32,482 bases of DNA from JBBKXP01 sp038251315 (GCA_038251315.1 JBBSBK010000032.1:1-32482); one strand, 5' to 3'. Positions 17,312 through 25,980 are shown, numbered from the stretch's first letter. Notes: a model not told the origin generated them from the letters alone. Program-made: numbers and translations.

Positions 17312-20300
17312 CTACTGCGCAACCCGCGGCACCGGGCGGCGAAAAATTTCCCGAAACATGCCCGGTGTCAATACCGACAGTGGGTTCACTCCGACGCGCA
17401 CGTCTTCGGAACTGCCACTCAGGGTGAAATTGAACCCGATCAGCCCTTCGCCACGCCGGGTCAGGACCGATCCGATGCCATTCAGGAAATAGAAAGGCGA
17501 CACCACACCCTGAAAATCCATCGCCTTGCTGGCCAGCGTGTAGATCCCGTCGAGCGAAATGCCCAGACCGGGACCAACCGCGCTCGCCTGCGTCAGGACG
17601 ATCCGGTCGGGGGTCAGGCGGAACCGGGCCTCGACATCGGTGAACTGCAACCCCTGCCCGGCCATCTGCTGTATCAGGCCAATGACGCTGATCGCGTTCA
17701 GCAAGGAGGCCAGCGCCGGGGCGTCGCGAACGGTCAGGTTGGCGACGGTCATGCTGCCGTCATAGATGCCTTCACCCCCGGTCGGGAGCAGGCGCAGGTC
17801 CAGCGCCCCGCCGGTTGCGTTTTGCAGGAACCCGGCGGCGGCGAACACGCCCCCCGCGTTGTCCGACACGATCCGCACGGCAGTGCGGCCATCCTGCGGA
17901 ACTACTGTGCCCTGCACTGCCGCACCACCATTGACGTTGGCGCTGAAGCGGCCTGAGAAACCGCCCTCGGCGCTGAATTCGCCAGCAAAGCCATTCAAGG
18001 CGATGCCGTCCGAGATTTGCAGACGGTCCAGCGCGATCTGCATCGGTCCGCCCTGCCCGCCCGAAGGGCCGAAATTGGCGCGACGCAGGTCCAGATTGCC
18101 GCCGTCGATAACGATCCCGACCGCCGCACCGCGCCCACGCCCCTGCAACGTCACCGGCGCGTCCAGCCAGCCGCCAAGACGGACACGGGAAAACCGCGCC
18201 CGCTCCAGCCCGCCGCCGGGCGCGAGGGTGATCGCGCCATCGGCCTGCAATCCGGCGGTGTCGATGGACAGGCTGTCGATCCGGGGCAAGGCACCAAGGC
18301 TTCCACTGACGCTCAGCGATCCTGTTGCGCCTTGCGGTTTGGACCACCCGACCGCAGGCAGAGCCATCCCGATACCCGCCAGAGTGCTGGTCAGCCGGAA
18401 CGCCGGGGCGGCGTCGGGGACAAGGTCGATCCGCAGATCGGCCCGGCCTGACCCGTTGATCGTGCCGCGTGGTAACCCGATATTGAATTCGTCGAGAAAC
18501 GCCTGGCTCAGGGTGACGGCTGCGTCGATGCGCGCGTCCGGACTGGTGCCCGGCCCGATGGCACGAGCGAATGTTACGTCCATCGGCACCTGACCCAGCC
18601 GGACCGGGCCGCTGATCGCCAGACTGTCGGGGCGGGCGACGACCTCAAGCTGCGTCGCGGTCAGGGTCCGGCCGGGCACCACGACATCGCTGGTCACCCC
18701 CGTCACCGTGGCATCAAGGGCAAAGTCCGCCGCGCCCGGTGCGGCCTGCCGCCCCAGCCTCAGATTTATGGTGCCCTCGGCTTCGGCCTGCCCGGTCGCC
18801 AGGGTGACCGGCAAGCCGGCCTTGGTCAGAAACCCGAACGGCGGTTCGTCCAGCACAGCCAGACTGGCAAGAACGGACCCGGCGGTGTGCAGGTCGATAC
18901 GCGCCGGAGGGTTTCGGATCCGGCTGTCGGGGATGCGGAACACCGACCCTGCCAGATCTATGTCGCCGCCCTGCGGGGCGGTCAGCGTCCCGGCGTCAAC
19001 TGTAACAATGACGGCATCGCGCAGATAGGAAAGGCTGCCCGCCGCGGCCGTCACCGGAGGGAGGGTATTCATGAATTTCACCCTCGCATCGGTATAGTCG
19101 AACTGGGCGCTGACAACCGGCGCCGCACCAGGGGCAATCCGAACCGCCGTATGGACTTCGTGCAGGCTGCCGGCAGTCAGATTCTCGACCAGCCAACGCC
19201 GCGTACCGGCCAGGAACGTCACTGGCCAAAGGTTCAACACATCGGCAACGACAAGCGACGCGGCGCTGGTGTCCAGCGATACTGCCCACCCCTCGGGCGT
19301 GGCTTCCGCCGCGCCCTTGCCTGAAAAACGTACCGCCCGGTTGCCCAGCACGAACTGGCCGATGGTGACGCTGAACGGATTCAGGCGCAGCCGGAAATCG
19401 ACGTAGGCAAGGTCGAAGATGCGGGGTGCGTCAAACACCCCCGGCGGGTTCAGGCGCAGATTCGTCAGGCGAAACTGCGCGAGCAGCGCTGCTGGCCAGC
19501 CGTTGACGACATCGCCAAGATAAGCTTGGCCGTCGGCTGTCACATCGCCCCAGTCGCTTTCCACGTCGACCTGGTTGAAGGTGATCCGGTCAGCGGCGGG
19601 ATCGTAACGCAAATAGGTCTTGGCGCTGGAAAACCGGATTGGTTGGGTCTGCGGCGTGGGTTGCAGGGCGCCTGCACCGATCTCGAGCGTGGCGTTCAGT
19701 GGCCCGAGATCGCCATTGGCATCGATCGTGGCGCGCACCGCCGCCGACAGGGGCGCATCCAGTACCGACAACCAGCTGAGCGCGGGCGACTGGGTCGCCA
19801 GATCGATGGCAGCGGCATCCTGCATCGTCAGGCTCAGTGTTGCAGCCGGGCTGCCACGCGGGCTTTGATAGGACATCGCGACATTGGTCACGTAGTCGCG
19901 CCCCGACAGCAGCGCGACCTTGCCGCGCAGGGTCGTGACGGATCGGCGCAGATCCAGCGCCAGCGTGCCGCCATCGACCGTCCAGCTGCGTCCGGCGCGG
20001 GCATCGTCATAGTTGATGACCATGCCATCGGCGCGGACCTGTTCCAGCGCCGCCAACGCCGGACGTTCGAACAACTGGTCGAACTGGTCCAGCAGGGCGA
20101 CAAAGTTCGGGGCTTCCTTGACGGTCGCGCCGCTGCTTTCGAAAACGACGGCGACCCGGCCATCAACGGCGCGGCGCAACCCGATCTGAACCCCTGACAG
20201 GACAATTTCCTGCGCCAGCAATTCGCGTCGCAGGATCAGGCCACGCGGCGAAAACACCGCCTCGACCTGCGGAATCCGGGCGATGACGGTGTCGTCGGCG

Positions 20301-20653
20301 TCGCGCAGCACCGCGTCGCTGATCCGCACGTGCGGGTGCAGATCGGTGCCGATGGTCACGCCGATACTGCCAAAATGCAGTGATCCGCCCTCGAGCACGT
20401 CGCCCGCGCGGGTTTCGATCTCGGTCTTGATCCAGGTCGGGGCGGTCACTTCGGTGCCCAACAACAGCACCCCGACGATGATCGCGAAGGTCAACGGTGC
20501 CAGCAGCACGATCAGCGTCAGGCGCAACGCGAACCGAGTCTTGGCAAACCGCCGATTTCGCCCTTTGCGCCCGGGCGCGGGCGGGGTCGGCGGCACAGAT
20601 GCGGCGACGGGTTCCGGCGCGGGGTCAGGGACTTCGATGTCGGCTTTGGTCAT
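17312..20653 (-). CDS. AsmA/YhdP-like envelope protein
   Basis: This 1113-residue protein has a proline-rich cytoplasmic N-terminus, then one membrane helix (about residues 43-70). A very long periplasmic region rich in beta-structure repeats follows, as in the AsmA/DUF3971 superfamily (YhdP, TamB, AsmA). The C-terminal part contains the AsmA-like region with FSRVRLGGWLDAPVTLQGRG and a final section ending MDFQGVVSPFYFLNGIG. Members bridge inner and outer membranes and are linked to phospholipid transport and outer-membrane integrity. The start is ATG 20653; the TTG two codons earlier is less likely. It is divergent from the peroxiredoxin gene and directly followed by queA. Confidence 0.85.
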   Translation of the reverse strand: MTKADIEVPDPAPEPVAASVPPTPPAPGRKGRNRRFAKTRFALRLTLIVLLAPLTFAIIVGVLLLGTEVTAPTWIKTEIETRAGDVLEGGSLHFGSIGVTIGTDLHPHVRISDAVLRDADDTVIARIPQVEAVFSPRGLILRRELLAQEIVLSGVQIGLRRAVDGRVAVVFESSGATVKEAPNFVALLDQFDQLFERPALAALEQVRADGMVINYDDARAGRSWTVDGGTLALDLRRSVTTLRGKVALLSGRDYVTNVAMSYQSPRGSPAATLSLTMQDAAAIDLATQSPALSWLSVLDAPLSAAVRATIDANGDLGPLNATLEIGAGALQPTPQTQPIRFSSAKTYLRYDPAADRITFNQVDVESDWGDVTADGQAYLGDVVNGWPAALLAQFRLTNLRLNPPGVFDAPRIFDLAYVDFRLRLNPFSVTIGQFVLGNRAVRFSGKGAAEATPEGWAVSLDTSAASLVVADVLNLWPVTFLAGTRRWLVENLTAGSLHEVHTAVRIAPGAAPVVSAQFDYTDARVKFMNTLPPVTAAAGSLSYLRDAVIVTVDAGTLTAPQGGDIDLAGSVFRIPDSRIRNPPARIDLHTAGSVLASLAVLDEPPFGFLTKAGLPVTLATGQAEAEGTINLRLGRQAAPGAADFALDATVTGVTSDVVVPGRTLTATQLEVVARPDSLAISGPVRLGQVPMDVTFARAIGPGTSPDARIDAAVTLSQAFLDEFNIGLPRGTINGSGRADLRIDLVPDAAPAFRLTSTLAGIGMALPAVGWSKPQGATGSLSVSGSLGALPRIDSLSIDTAGLQADGAITLAPGGGLERARFSRVRLGGWLDAPVTLQGRGRGAAVGIVIDGGNLDLRRANFGPSGGQGGPMQIALDRLQISDGIALNGFAGEFSAEGGFSGRFSANVNGGAAVQGTVVPQDGRTAVRIVSDNAGGVFAAAGFLQNATGGALDLRLLPTGGEGIYDGSMTVANLTVRDAPALASLLNAISVIGLIQQMAGQGLQFTDVEARFRLTPDRIVLTQASAVGPGLGISLDGIYTLASKAMDFQGVVSPFYFLNGIGSVLTRRGEGLIGFNFTLSGSSEDVRVGVNPLSVLTPGMFREIFRRPVPRVAQ

Positions 20654-20771
20654 CGCCAAATCTGCCCTGCGTCCCAGTTCCAGGGCTGTCGCCCGTTTGC
20701 CTCTTTATTCTGGCCCGTCAGGCGCTAAAACGAAACCTGAAACCGCAGCACCGCAGATTATGAACCATCAC

Positions 20772-21245
20772 ATGACCGACAGCATCCCGACAACCGGCGA
20801 CAAGGCCCCGGGTTTCAACCTGCCCCGCGACGGCGGCGGCGCCCTGTCGCTGGCCGATCTGAGCGGCAAAACGGTTGTCCTGTATTTTTACCCCAAGGAC
20901 GACACCCCCGGCTGCACCACCGAGGCGCTGGATTTCAGCGCCGCCCTGCCCGATTTCGACGCCGCTAACGCCGTTGTCGTCGGAATTTCGCGTGACAGCG
21001 TCAAGAAGCACGACAAGTTCCGCGACAAGCACGCCCTCAAGGTGGCACTGATCGCCGACGAGGATGGCACCGTTTGCGGGGCCTACGGAACTTGGGTCGA
21101 AAAGAGCATGTATGGCCGTAAATACATGGGCATCGACCGGTCGACATTCGTCATTGGACCTGACGGGGTCATCCGGGCCGCGTGGCGCGGTGTCAAGGTG
21201 CCTGGCCATGTCGCAGCAGTACTGGCGGCGGTTCAGGCAGTCTAA
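20772..21245 (+). CDS. bcp: Thioredoxin-dependent peroxiredoxin, Bcp/PrxQ type
   Basis: This 157-residue protein has the thioredoxin fold of atypical peroxiredoxins. KAPGFNLPRDGGG is near the start, VVLYFYPKDDTPGCTTEA carries the peroxidatic cysteine (C48), and STFVIGPDGVIRAAWRGVKVPGH is near the end. The second cysteine usually found five residues after the first in PrxQ is replaced (EALDF), so resolution must use another thiol. A cysteine in GTVCGAYG is conserved in Bcp proteins. It reduces hydrogen and alkyl peroxides. ATG 20772 begins the conserved sequence; ATG 20760 in the same frame would add four residues. Neither has a strong ribosome binding site. Confidence 0.93.
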   Translation: MTDSIPTTGDKAPGFNLPRDGGGALSLADLSGKTVVLYFYPKDDTPGCTTEALDFSAALPDFDAANAVVVGISRDSVKKHDKFRDKHALKVALIADEDGTVCGAYGTWVEKSMYGRKYMGIDRSTFVIGPDGVIRAAWRGVKVPGHVAAVLAAVQAV

Positions 21246-21294
21246 AAAATCGCAGAGTCGTCGCAAGCGGCGTGACCCGAGGTTTTGTCGGACC

Positions 21295-21311
21295 CTCCGG
21301 GGGGAGTATTT
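21295..21311 (+). terminator. Hairpin with following T-rich stretch after bcp
   Basis: CTCC-GGGG-GGAG (21295-21306) is followed by TATTTC, about 50 nt after the bcp stop. The stem is short. The motif resembles the hairpin at 5902-5914 and may be a dispersed intergenic repeat used as a terminator. Confidence 0.4.
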
Positions 21312-21364
21312 CAAGCTAAAACAAGCTGGGGCGAATTTGTTTGCCGTCCAGAAAAGGAACACCG

Positions 21365-22046
21365 ATGCAAACCCTTGCCGAGATGGCCGTCGCGGTTCTG
21401 ACCACAGCGGATGGGCGCGCCAAGACGGCCTTGTCACACCGCTGCGCCGCCCGCTGGCGCGATGCTCGTGCCGCGGGTTCCCCGATTCCGGTGGGGACCG
21501 CGACGCCGTCAGCGCATCCGGCCCGGCCCGAACGGCCCGAATTGCTGGCGCCGCGTGATGTGCCGCGGCGCGGACCCGACACACCGGCGGGGCGTATCGC
21601 CCTGCTGCACGCCCCGCCCATATCGAACTGAATGCCGTCGACCTGCACTGGGACATCATCGCGCGCTTTGCCGACACCCCGTTGCCGCTCGGATTCTACG
21701 ATGACTGGGTGCAAGCGGCGGATGAGGAATCCAAACATTTCAACCTGCTGAGTGACTGGCTCGAATCAGCAGGCAGCCATTATGGTGCCCTGCCAGCGCA
21801 TGCGGGGATGTGGCGTGCAGCTGAGGGCACGGCAAACGATCTTCTCGGCCGGCTCGCGGTGGGGCCCATGGTCCTCGAGGCGCGGGGGCTGGACGTGACG
21901 CCGGGGATGATCGCCGTGTTTCGAAAGGCCGGCGATGCTTCCGCCGTCAGCGCATTCGAGACGATCTATGCCGAAGAGGTCCGCGGGCCGAGGCCGGACT
22001 ACCCCCTGATTTCTACTGGCCATTGGCCGAAACCGCACCGAGGTGA
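21365..22046 (+). pseudogene. DUF455 (ferritin-like) gene broken by a frameshift and an internal deletion
   Basis: Three consecutive reading frames together read as one DUF455 protein. The first (from ATG 21365, with AAAGGA upstream) has ALSHRCAARWR, RPERPELLAPRDVP and GRIALLHA. At about 21610-21615 the frame shifts by -1, and the family sequence goes on as HIELNAVDLHWDIIARF, FYDDWVQAADEESKHFNLL, DLPAH-like LPAHAGMW and VLEARGLDVTP. It stops matching after ETIYAEEV near 21983. A third frame then gives AEAGLPPDFYWPLAETAPR and the stop at 22044-22046, which looks like the normal family C-terminus. Roughly 45 residues between the last two parts, including the expected metal-ligand histidine after EEV-G, are missing. 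The product is unlikely to work. Confidence 0.8.
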
Positions 22047-22049
22047 ACT

Positions 22050-22128
22050 GCAAAATGCCGCGCCAACTCGGCGAAAATTCGCCATTTTGCCTCCTTTCCT
22101 TCGGTCATCTGTGCAATTTTGCGCAAAA
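22050..22128. repeat. Nested AT-rich inverted repeats upstream of the M23-bactofilin operon
   Basis: GCAAAATG (22050-22057) pairs with CATTTTGC (22083-22090). Between them lies the palindrome GCGAA-AA-TTCGC (22071-22082). A separate perfect 12-bp palindrome TTTTGCGCAAAA lies at 22117-22128. The segment is clearly richer in A+T than its surroundings. It lies between a pseudogene end and the operon start, so it could hold a terminator, an operator or both. Confidence 0.5.
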
Positions 22129-22203
22129 ATGTTGCGACATTGATGCGCTCCGTCTAACAGGACGAAAGGGGCGGGCTGTCATGGGTCACGTGTCGACGTC
22201 GAT

Positions 22204-23541
22204 ATGGGACAGGACATAAACGTGCGTTTTGGGCTACCGATGAAAATTCACGCGGCGCTTGAACGTCGCTTTCCCGAAAAGCGTTTGTTCCTGCGCTCGG
22301 ACACTGAAACCCGCTTTATCCGCCTGAAATCCGAAACCCAGCTGGTCATTTGGACCGGCGCGACGCTGGTGGTCGGCTGGACGATCATCGCCACTGCGGT
22401 TCTGCTGATGGACAGCATCGGTGCCGGCAATTTCCGCGCCCAGGCGCAACGCGATCAGCTGATCTATGAACAGCGGCTGAACGCCATATCGACCGAACGC
22501 GACGCCCGCGCCGACGAAGCGCTCGCGGCGCAGGGACGCTTCAGCTCGGCACTGGCACAGATTTCGGTGATGCAGACCGAACTGCTGCGCTCCGAGGACA
22601 GCCGGCGCGAGATGGAGACCGGGATCGAGGTCGTGCAGGCCACCCTGCGGCGCACCATGAAGGAACGCGAGGACGCCCGCACCGAGGCCGCCGTGCTGAC
22701 CGCATCCATCGAAGGCGGTGACGGCACCCTCCCTGGAAGCGTCGCTAACAGCGAAATGACCAGCACCGTCGATCTGTTGTCCGACGCTCTGTCGGATACC
22801 GCCGCCGAACGCGACCAGATCGCCGAAGACGCCAAATCCGCGCTCGACCACGCTGCCGACGTCGAAGACCAGTTGCGCCAACTGGAAGATCGCAACGACG
22901 AGATTTTTCGCCAGCTGGAAGAGGCGATGCTGGTTTCGGTCGAACCGCTCGACAACATGTTCCGGGCGGCCGGGATGAACCCCGACACCATGCTGGCGCA
23001 AGTCCGGCGCGGTTATTCCGGCACCGGTGGCCCCCTGACGCCATTGCAGTTTTCCACCCGTGGCGGCGCCAGCGATCCTAACGCCGAGCGCGCCAACGGC
23101 ATCCTGTCGTCGATGGACCGTATCAACCTGTATCGCATCGCCGCCGAACGCGCCCCCTTTGCGGTTCCGATCAGGGATTCGTTCCGCTTCACCTCGCCAT
23201 TTGGAATGCGCTGGGGCCGCCTTCATGCGGGCACCGATTTCGCCGCCCCGATCGGTACGCCGGTCTTTGCCACTGCCGACGGCGTCGTAACCAATGCCGG
23301 GTGGTCATCTGGCTACGGACGGCTGATCAAGATCCAGCACGAATTCGGGATCGAAACCCGCTATGGTCATTTGAACGCGATTCGCGTCCATGTCGGTCAA
23401 AGGGTCTCGCGCGGGGAACGGATCGGTGATATGGGAAATTCCGGACGTTCCACCGGGCCGCATCTGCACTATGAGATCCGCGTGGGCGGAGAGCCTGTCA
23501 ACCCGATGACCTTCATAAGAGCTGGAAAAGATGTTTTCTAA
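22204..23541 (+). CDS. M23 family metallopeptidase with DUF5930-type N-terminus
   Basis: This protein of 445 residues (if started at ATG 22204) has a cytoplasmic start HAALERRFPEKRLFLRSD, one membrane helix (about residues 46-70), a long coiled-coil (about 80-250) and a C-terminal LytM/M23 domain (about 325-445). The zinc ligands are visible: H341 and D345 in HAGTD, and H422 in HLHYE; H420 and H389 in RYGHL complete the active site. It should cleave peptide cross-links of peptidoglycan in the periplasm. GTG 22222, with AGGA 8 nt upstream, is an alternative start that fits the conserved N-terminus well. It overlaps the bactofilin gene by 11 nt, so the two are translated together. Confidence 0.9.
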   Translation: MGQDINVRFGLPMKIHAALERRFPEKRLFLRSDTETRFIRLKSETQLVIWTGATLVVGWTIIATAVLLMDSIGAGNFRAQAQRDQLIYEQRLNAISTERDARADEALAAQGRFSSALAQISVMQTELLRSEDSRREMETGIEVVQATLRRTMKEREDARTEAAVLTASIEGGDGTLPGSVANSEMTSTVDLLSDALSDTAAERDQIAEDAKSALDHAADVEDQLRQLEDRNDEIFRQLEEAMLVSVEPLDNMFRAAGMNPDTMLAQVRRGYSGTGGPLTPLQFSTRGGASDPNAERANGILSSMDRINLYRIAAERAPFAVPIRDSFRFTSPFGMRWGRLHAGTDFAAPIGTPVFATADGVVTNAGWSSGYGRLIKIQHEFGIETRYGHLNAIRVHVGQRVSRGERIGDMGNSGRSTGPHLHYEIRVGGEPVNPMTFIRAGKDVF

Positions 23542-24049
23542 GAGCAAAATCAACGACCCCGCGCCGAAACCCGCCGACACGTCCGCGACGCCCGAGGCCC
23601 CCAGGCCTGCGACCGGCATGACCCCGGATTTCAAACCGTCGACTCCCAAGGCGAAACCGCCGGCGTCGATCCTGTCGTCGGACCTGCATATCAAGGGCAA
23701 CCTCAAAACATCGGGTGATATCCAGGTCGAAGGTCAGGTTGACGGCGACATCCGTGCCCATCTGCTGACCGTCGGTGAAGGTGCTACCGTAAAGGGCGAA
23801 TGCGTCGCCGACGATGTGGTGGTCAACGGTCGTGTCATCGGCCGGGTGCGTGGCCTCAAGGTGCGCCTGACATCGACTGCGCGGGTCGAGGGCGACATCA
23901 TCCACAAGACCATCGCGATCGAAAGCGGCGCCCATTTCGAAGGCTCCGTGCAGCGCCAGGACGATCCGCTGTCGACCACGGGCGGGATCAAGGCCAAGAT
24001 GCCGAGCCCGCCGGACGACAAATCGGTCGTTGGATCGCCATCCACCTGA
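23531..24049 (+). CDS. Bactofilin
   Basis: This 172-residue protein has proline-rich flexible ends and a central bactofilin (DUF583) beta-helix from about residue 45 to 140. The repeating hydrophobic/glycine pattern is visible in ILSSDLHIKGNLKTSGDIQV, VEGQVDGDI and TVGEGATVKGE. Bactofilins form stable, nucleotide-free filaments on the inner membrane and place cell-wall enzymes. The gene begins inside the end of the M23 peptidase gene, matching the known pairing of bactofilins with M23 endopeptidases in curved or stalked bacteria. A strong hairpin follows the stop directly. Confidence 0.94.
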   Translation: MFSKSKINDPAPKPADTSATPEAPRPATGMTPDFKPSTPKAKPPASILSSDLHIKGNLKTSGDIQVEGQVDGDIRAHLLTVGEGATVKGECVADDVVVNGRVIGRVRGLKVRLTSTARVEGDIIHKTIAIESGAHFEGSVQRQDDPLSTTGGIKAKMPSPPDDKSVVGSPST

Positions 24050-24051
24050 TT

Positions 24052-24091
24052 GAGCAGGGCGCAGCAGGCAACTGCTGCGCCCTGCTCGTTT
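24052..24091 (+). terminator. Strong rho-independent-type terminator after the bactofilin gene
   Basis: A perfect 15-bp stem, GAGCAGGGCGCAGCA (24052-24066) with its complement at 24073-24087, encloses the 6-nt loop GGCAAC and is followed by GTTTA. It starts 2 nt after the bactofilin stop and also separates it from the convergent amidase gene. Confidence 0.85.
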
Positions 24092-24110
24092 AGGTCAGAT
24101 CGTCCAGTTT

Positions 24111-25526
24111 TCACCCCGACAGTTCAGGCCGGCGGCGCCGTGGCCAGCCGGTCGCGCGGTGCCAGCCCTGCCCCAGTTGCAACAGCGCCAGATCGCCGCC
24201 CCGCCGTCCGATAAGTTGCAGTCCCATCGGCAGGCCGTTGGCTCCGAATCCCGCCGGGACGGCAAGGGTCGGCAAGCCGATCAGGCTGGCAGGCACGACG
24301 ACCTCCATCCAACGGTGATAGGTATCCATGGGCGTCCCCGCAATGGTTCTGGGCCAATCCCATTCGACGGGAAATGGCCAGCACTGCGCCGTTGGCAGAA
24401 CCAGCGCGTCATGGGAGTCGAACAATGTCGCAGCGGTGCGGAACCAGTCGGACCGCATGGTGCTGGCGCGATGGATGGCCTCGCCGCTCATGCCCAGCCC
24501 GGCTCCACATTCCCACAGCGCCTGTGGGTTCAACGCTGCCCGCGTGACAGGATCGGCGTAAAGCTGTCGCATCCCTTCGGCGACCGACCAGTTGCGCAGG
24601 GTAACCCAAGCCTCCCATAGGGCGTCGCGCGAAAATGGCGCTGGCAGGTCATCGACCTCGCATCCGATATCCTCAAAAGTGCGCAACGCCGCCTGACAAA
24701 GACCCATCACGCCATCCTCGAACGGCAGCGCGCCGCCCCAATCTCCAAGCCAGCCGATCCGCCGCCCTGCCAGATTAGCGGAGAGGTCGCCGTAATCCTC
24801 CGCCATCATCTCATTCGGCCGACGCGGGTCAGGACCGGCCATGACGCCAAGCTGCAGCGCAATGTCCTCCGGACAGCGCCCCATCGGGCCATGCGTGGAC
24901 AGTTGCTGCAAGAACATGTCGCCCTCGGGCTCGGCCGGGACCAGCCCCCAGGACGGGCGGAATCCATAAACGTTGCACCATCCGGCGGGGTTACGCAGAC
25001 TGCCCATCATGTCGGACCCATCGGCAATCGCCAGCATCCCGGTCGCCAGCGCCACTGCCGCCCCGCCCGACGAACCACCCGGGGTGCGGCAAAGGTCATA
25101 GGGATTGCGGGTCGGACCGAAAACCGGATTCGTCGTGTGGCTGCCAAGGCCGAAGGCGGGCGTATTGGTCTTGCCGATCACGATGGCCCCGGCGCCGCGC
25201 AGGCGGGTAACCAGAAGGTCGTCATGCGGCTTCGGCGCGGGGGGTGTCAGCGGACTGCCTTCACGGGTCGGGAAACCGGCGGCGTTTGACAGGTCCTTGA
25301 TCGCGATGGGCAAGCCGTGCAGCGGACCGCTGGCGGGAACTGCATCGGCGGCGCGGGCCTGCGCCAGCAGAGCGTCAGGTTCGGCCAGCGACACGATGGC
25401 GTTGACAGCCGGATTGACAGCAGCGATCCGGGCCAGCGTCGCCTGCATCAAATCGACAGCACTGAGTTGCCCCGCCGCGATCAGGGCAGCCAGGACATGG
25501 GCATCTTTGTGCAACAGGTCGGTCAT
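24111..25526 (-). CDS. Amidase (amidase-signature family)
   Basis: This 471-residue protein contains the Ser-cisSer-Lys triad. The lysine is in GLPIAIKDLSNAAG (near residue 80), the cis-serine in TPGGSSGGAAVALATGM, and the nucleophilic serine in DGSDMMGSLRNPA. The methionine before GS, where many relatives have glycine, also occurs in a known subgroup. The family hydrolyses amides and carbamates; the substrate is unknown. It has no GatB partner nearby and its motifs differ from GatA, so a stand-alone amidase is more likely than the tRNA amidotransferase. The start is ATG 25526 (MTDLLHKDAHVLAA); the frame to 25808 runs into transposase remnant sequence. Confidence 0.9.
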   Translation of the reverse strand: MTDLLHKDAHVLAALIAAGQLSAVDLMQATLARIAAVNPAVNAIVSLAEPDALLAQARAADAVPASGPLHGLPIAIKDLSNAAGFPTREGSPLTPPAPKPHDDLLVTRLRGAGAIVIGKTNTPAFGLGSHTTNPVFGPTRNPYDLCRTPGGSSGGAAVALATGMLAIADGSDMMGSLRNPAGWCNVYGFRPSWGLVPAEPEGDMFLQQLSTHGPMGRCPEDIALQLGVMAGPDPRRPNEMMAEDYGDLSANLAGRRIGWLGDWGGALPFEDGVMGLCQAALRTFEDIGCEVDDLPAPFSRDALWEAWVTLRNWSVAEGMRQLYADPVTRAALNPQALWECGAGLGMSGEAIHRASTMRSDWFRTAATLFDSHDALVLPTAQCWPFPVEWDWPRTIAGTPMDTYHRWMEVVVPASLIGLPTLAVPAGFGANGLPMGLQLIGRRGGDLALLQLGQGWHRATGWPRRRRPELSG

Positions 25527-25606
25527 AAGTCTATTGGAGCGGGCGGCGAAATCTGTTGCAAGAGATTTCAGTAAAGCCTGCAAAGGCCTGTTAAAGCAAC
25601 CCGCCA

Positions 25607-25813
25607 TTAACTTCCGACATATCCGGCAGCTCTGAAGTAGTTCCAGCACTCGTCTTCTGAGTAGAGGTCGCAGATTTCTGCGATTGCGCCGAACAGGTCC
25701 GTGAAGGTGCGCGCACCGACCCGGCGCAGATGTGCTTTGAGCGTTGAGAACGCCATTTCGATAGAATTGAGGTCGGGACTGTATGGCGGCAAGAACAAGG
25801 ACCCGCATCCTGC
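25607..25813 (-). pseudogene. C-terminal remnant of an IS630-family transposase
   Basis: About 68 residues match the end of IS630-type DDE transposases: LFLPPYSPDLNSIEMAFSTLKAHLRR, which includes the last catalytic glutamate, then ARTFTDLFGAIAEICDLY and a C-terminal AAGYV. The N-terminal two thirds, with the helix-turn-helix and the first two aspartates, are absent. Before residue AGCGS the frame reads unrelated sequence. No complete terminal inverted repeats or target duplication could be identified. It is a dead fragment between the amidase gene and tRNA-Arg. Confidence 0.8.
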
Positions 25814-25980
25814 CTTACCCAACGGGGGGACTCCGCCATGTCTTTGAGGGTGAACTTTGCTTGCAATTCTTTGGTCTTTGGGGTATCTTGATACCGCGAT
25901 ATCTGATAGCTCCTTATGTCGTCCTCTGTTGTCCCCCGCCGGTTCATCCCCGGCGGGGGTTCGCGTTTCAGGGATTTCAT
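25801..25980 (-). other. Unrecognised ORF fragment fused to the IS630 remnant
   Basis: A minus-strand frame from ATG 25980 reads MKSLKREPPPGMNRRG, then a charged stretch with SRYQDTPKTKELQAKFT and LKDMAESP. It runs out of frame into the IS630 remnant near 25805. The codons include ATA and AGG, unlike neighbouring genes, and no ribosome binding site is seen. It could be the start of a gene cut by the insertion, or non-coding DNA that happens to be open. I do not recognise a family. Confidence 0.3.
25933..25959. terminator. Perfect 10-bp GC hairpin in the tRNA-Arg 3' flank
   Basis: CCCCCGCCGG (25933-25942) pairs with CCGGCGGGGG (25950-25959) across a 7-nt loop. It lies about 140 nt beyond the 3' end of tRNA-Arg. 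No T run follows on the minus strand; on the plus strand TTCGCGTTTC follows. It could be a terminator or part of a small repeat. Confidence 0.45.

Noticed and set aside
16392..17492. A 366-codon + strand frame opposite queA and the YhdP-like gene
   Set aside because: It spans two well-supported genes on the other strand and its translation has low-complexity, arginine/glycine-rich character typical of antisense frames at high GC.
24900..25120. Methionine in the amidase DMMGS motif as a possible loss of function
   Set aside because: The nucleophilic serine, the cis-serine and the lysine are all kept, and the methionine variant occurs in a normal subgroup of the family as I know it.
25527..25808. 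N-terminal extension of the amidase of 94 residues
   Set aside because: The conserved amidase N-terminus begins at 25526, and the extension is another frame of the IS630 remnant.
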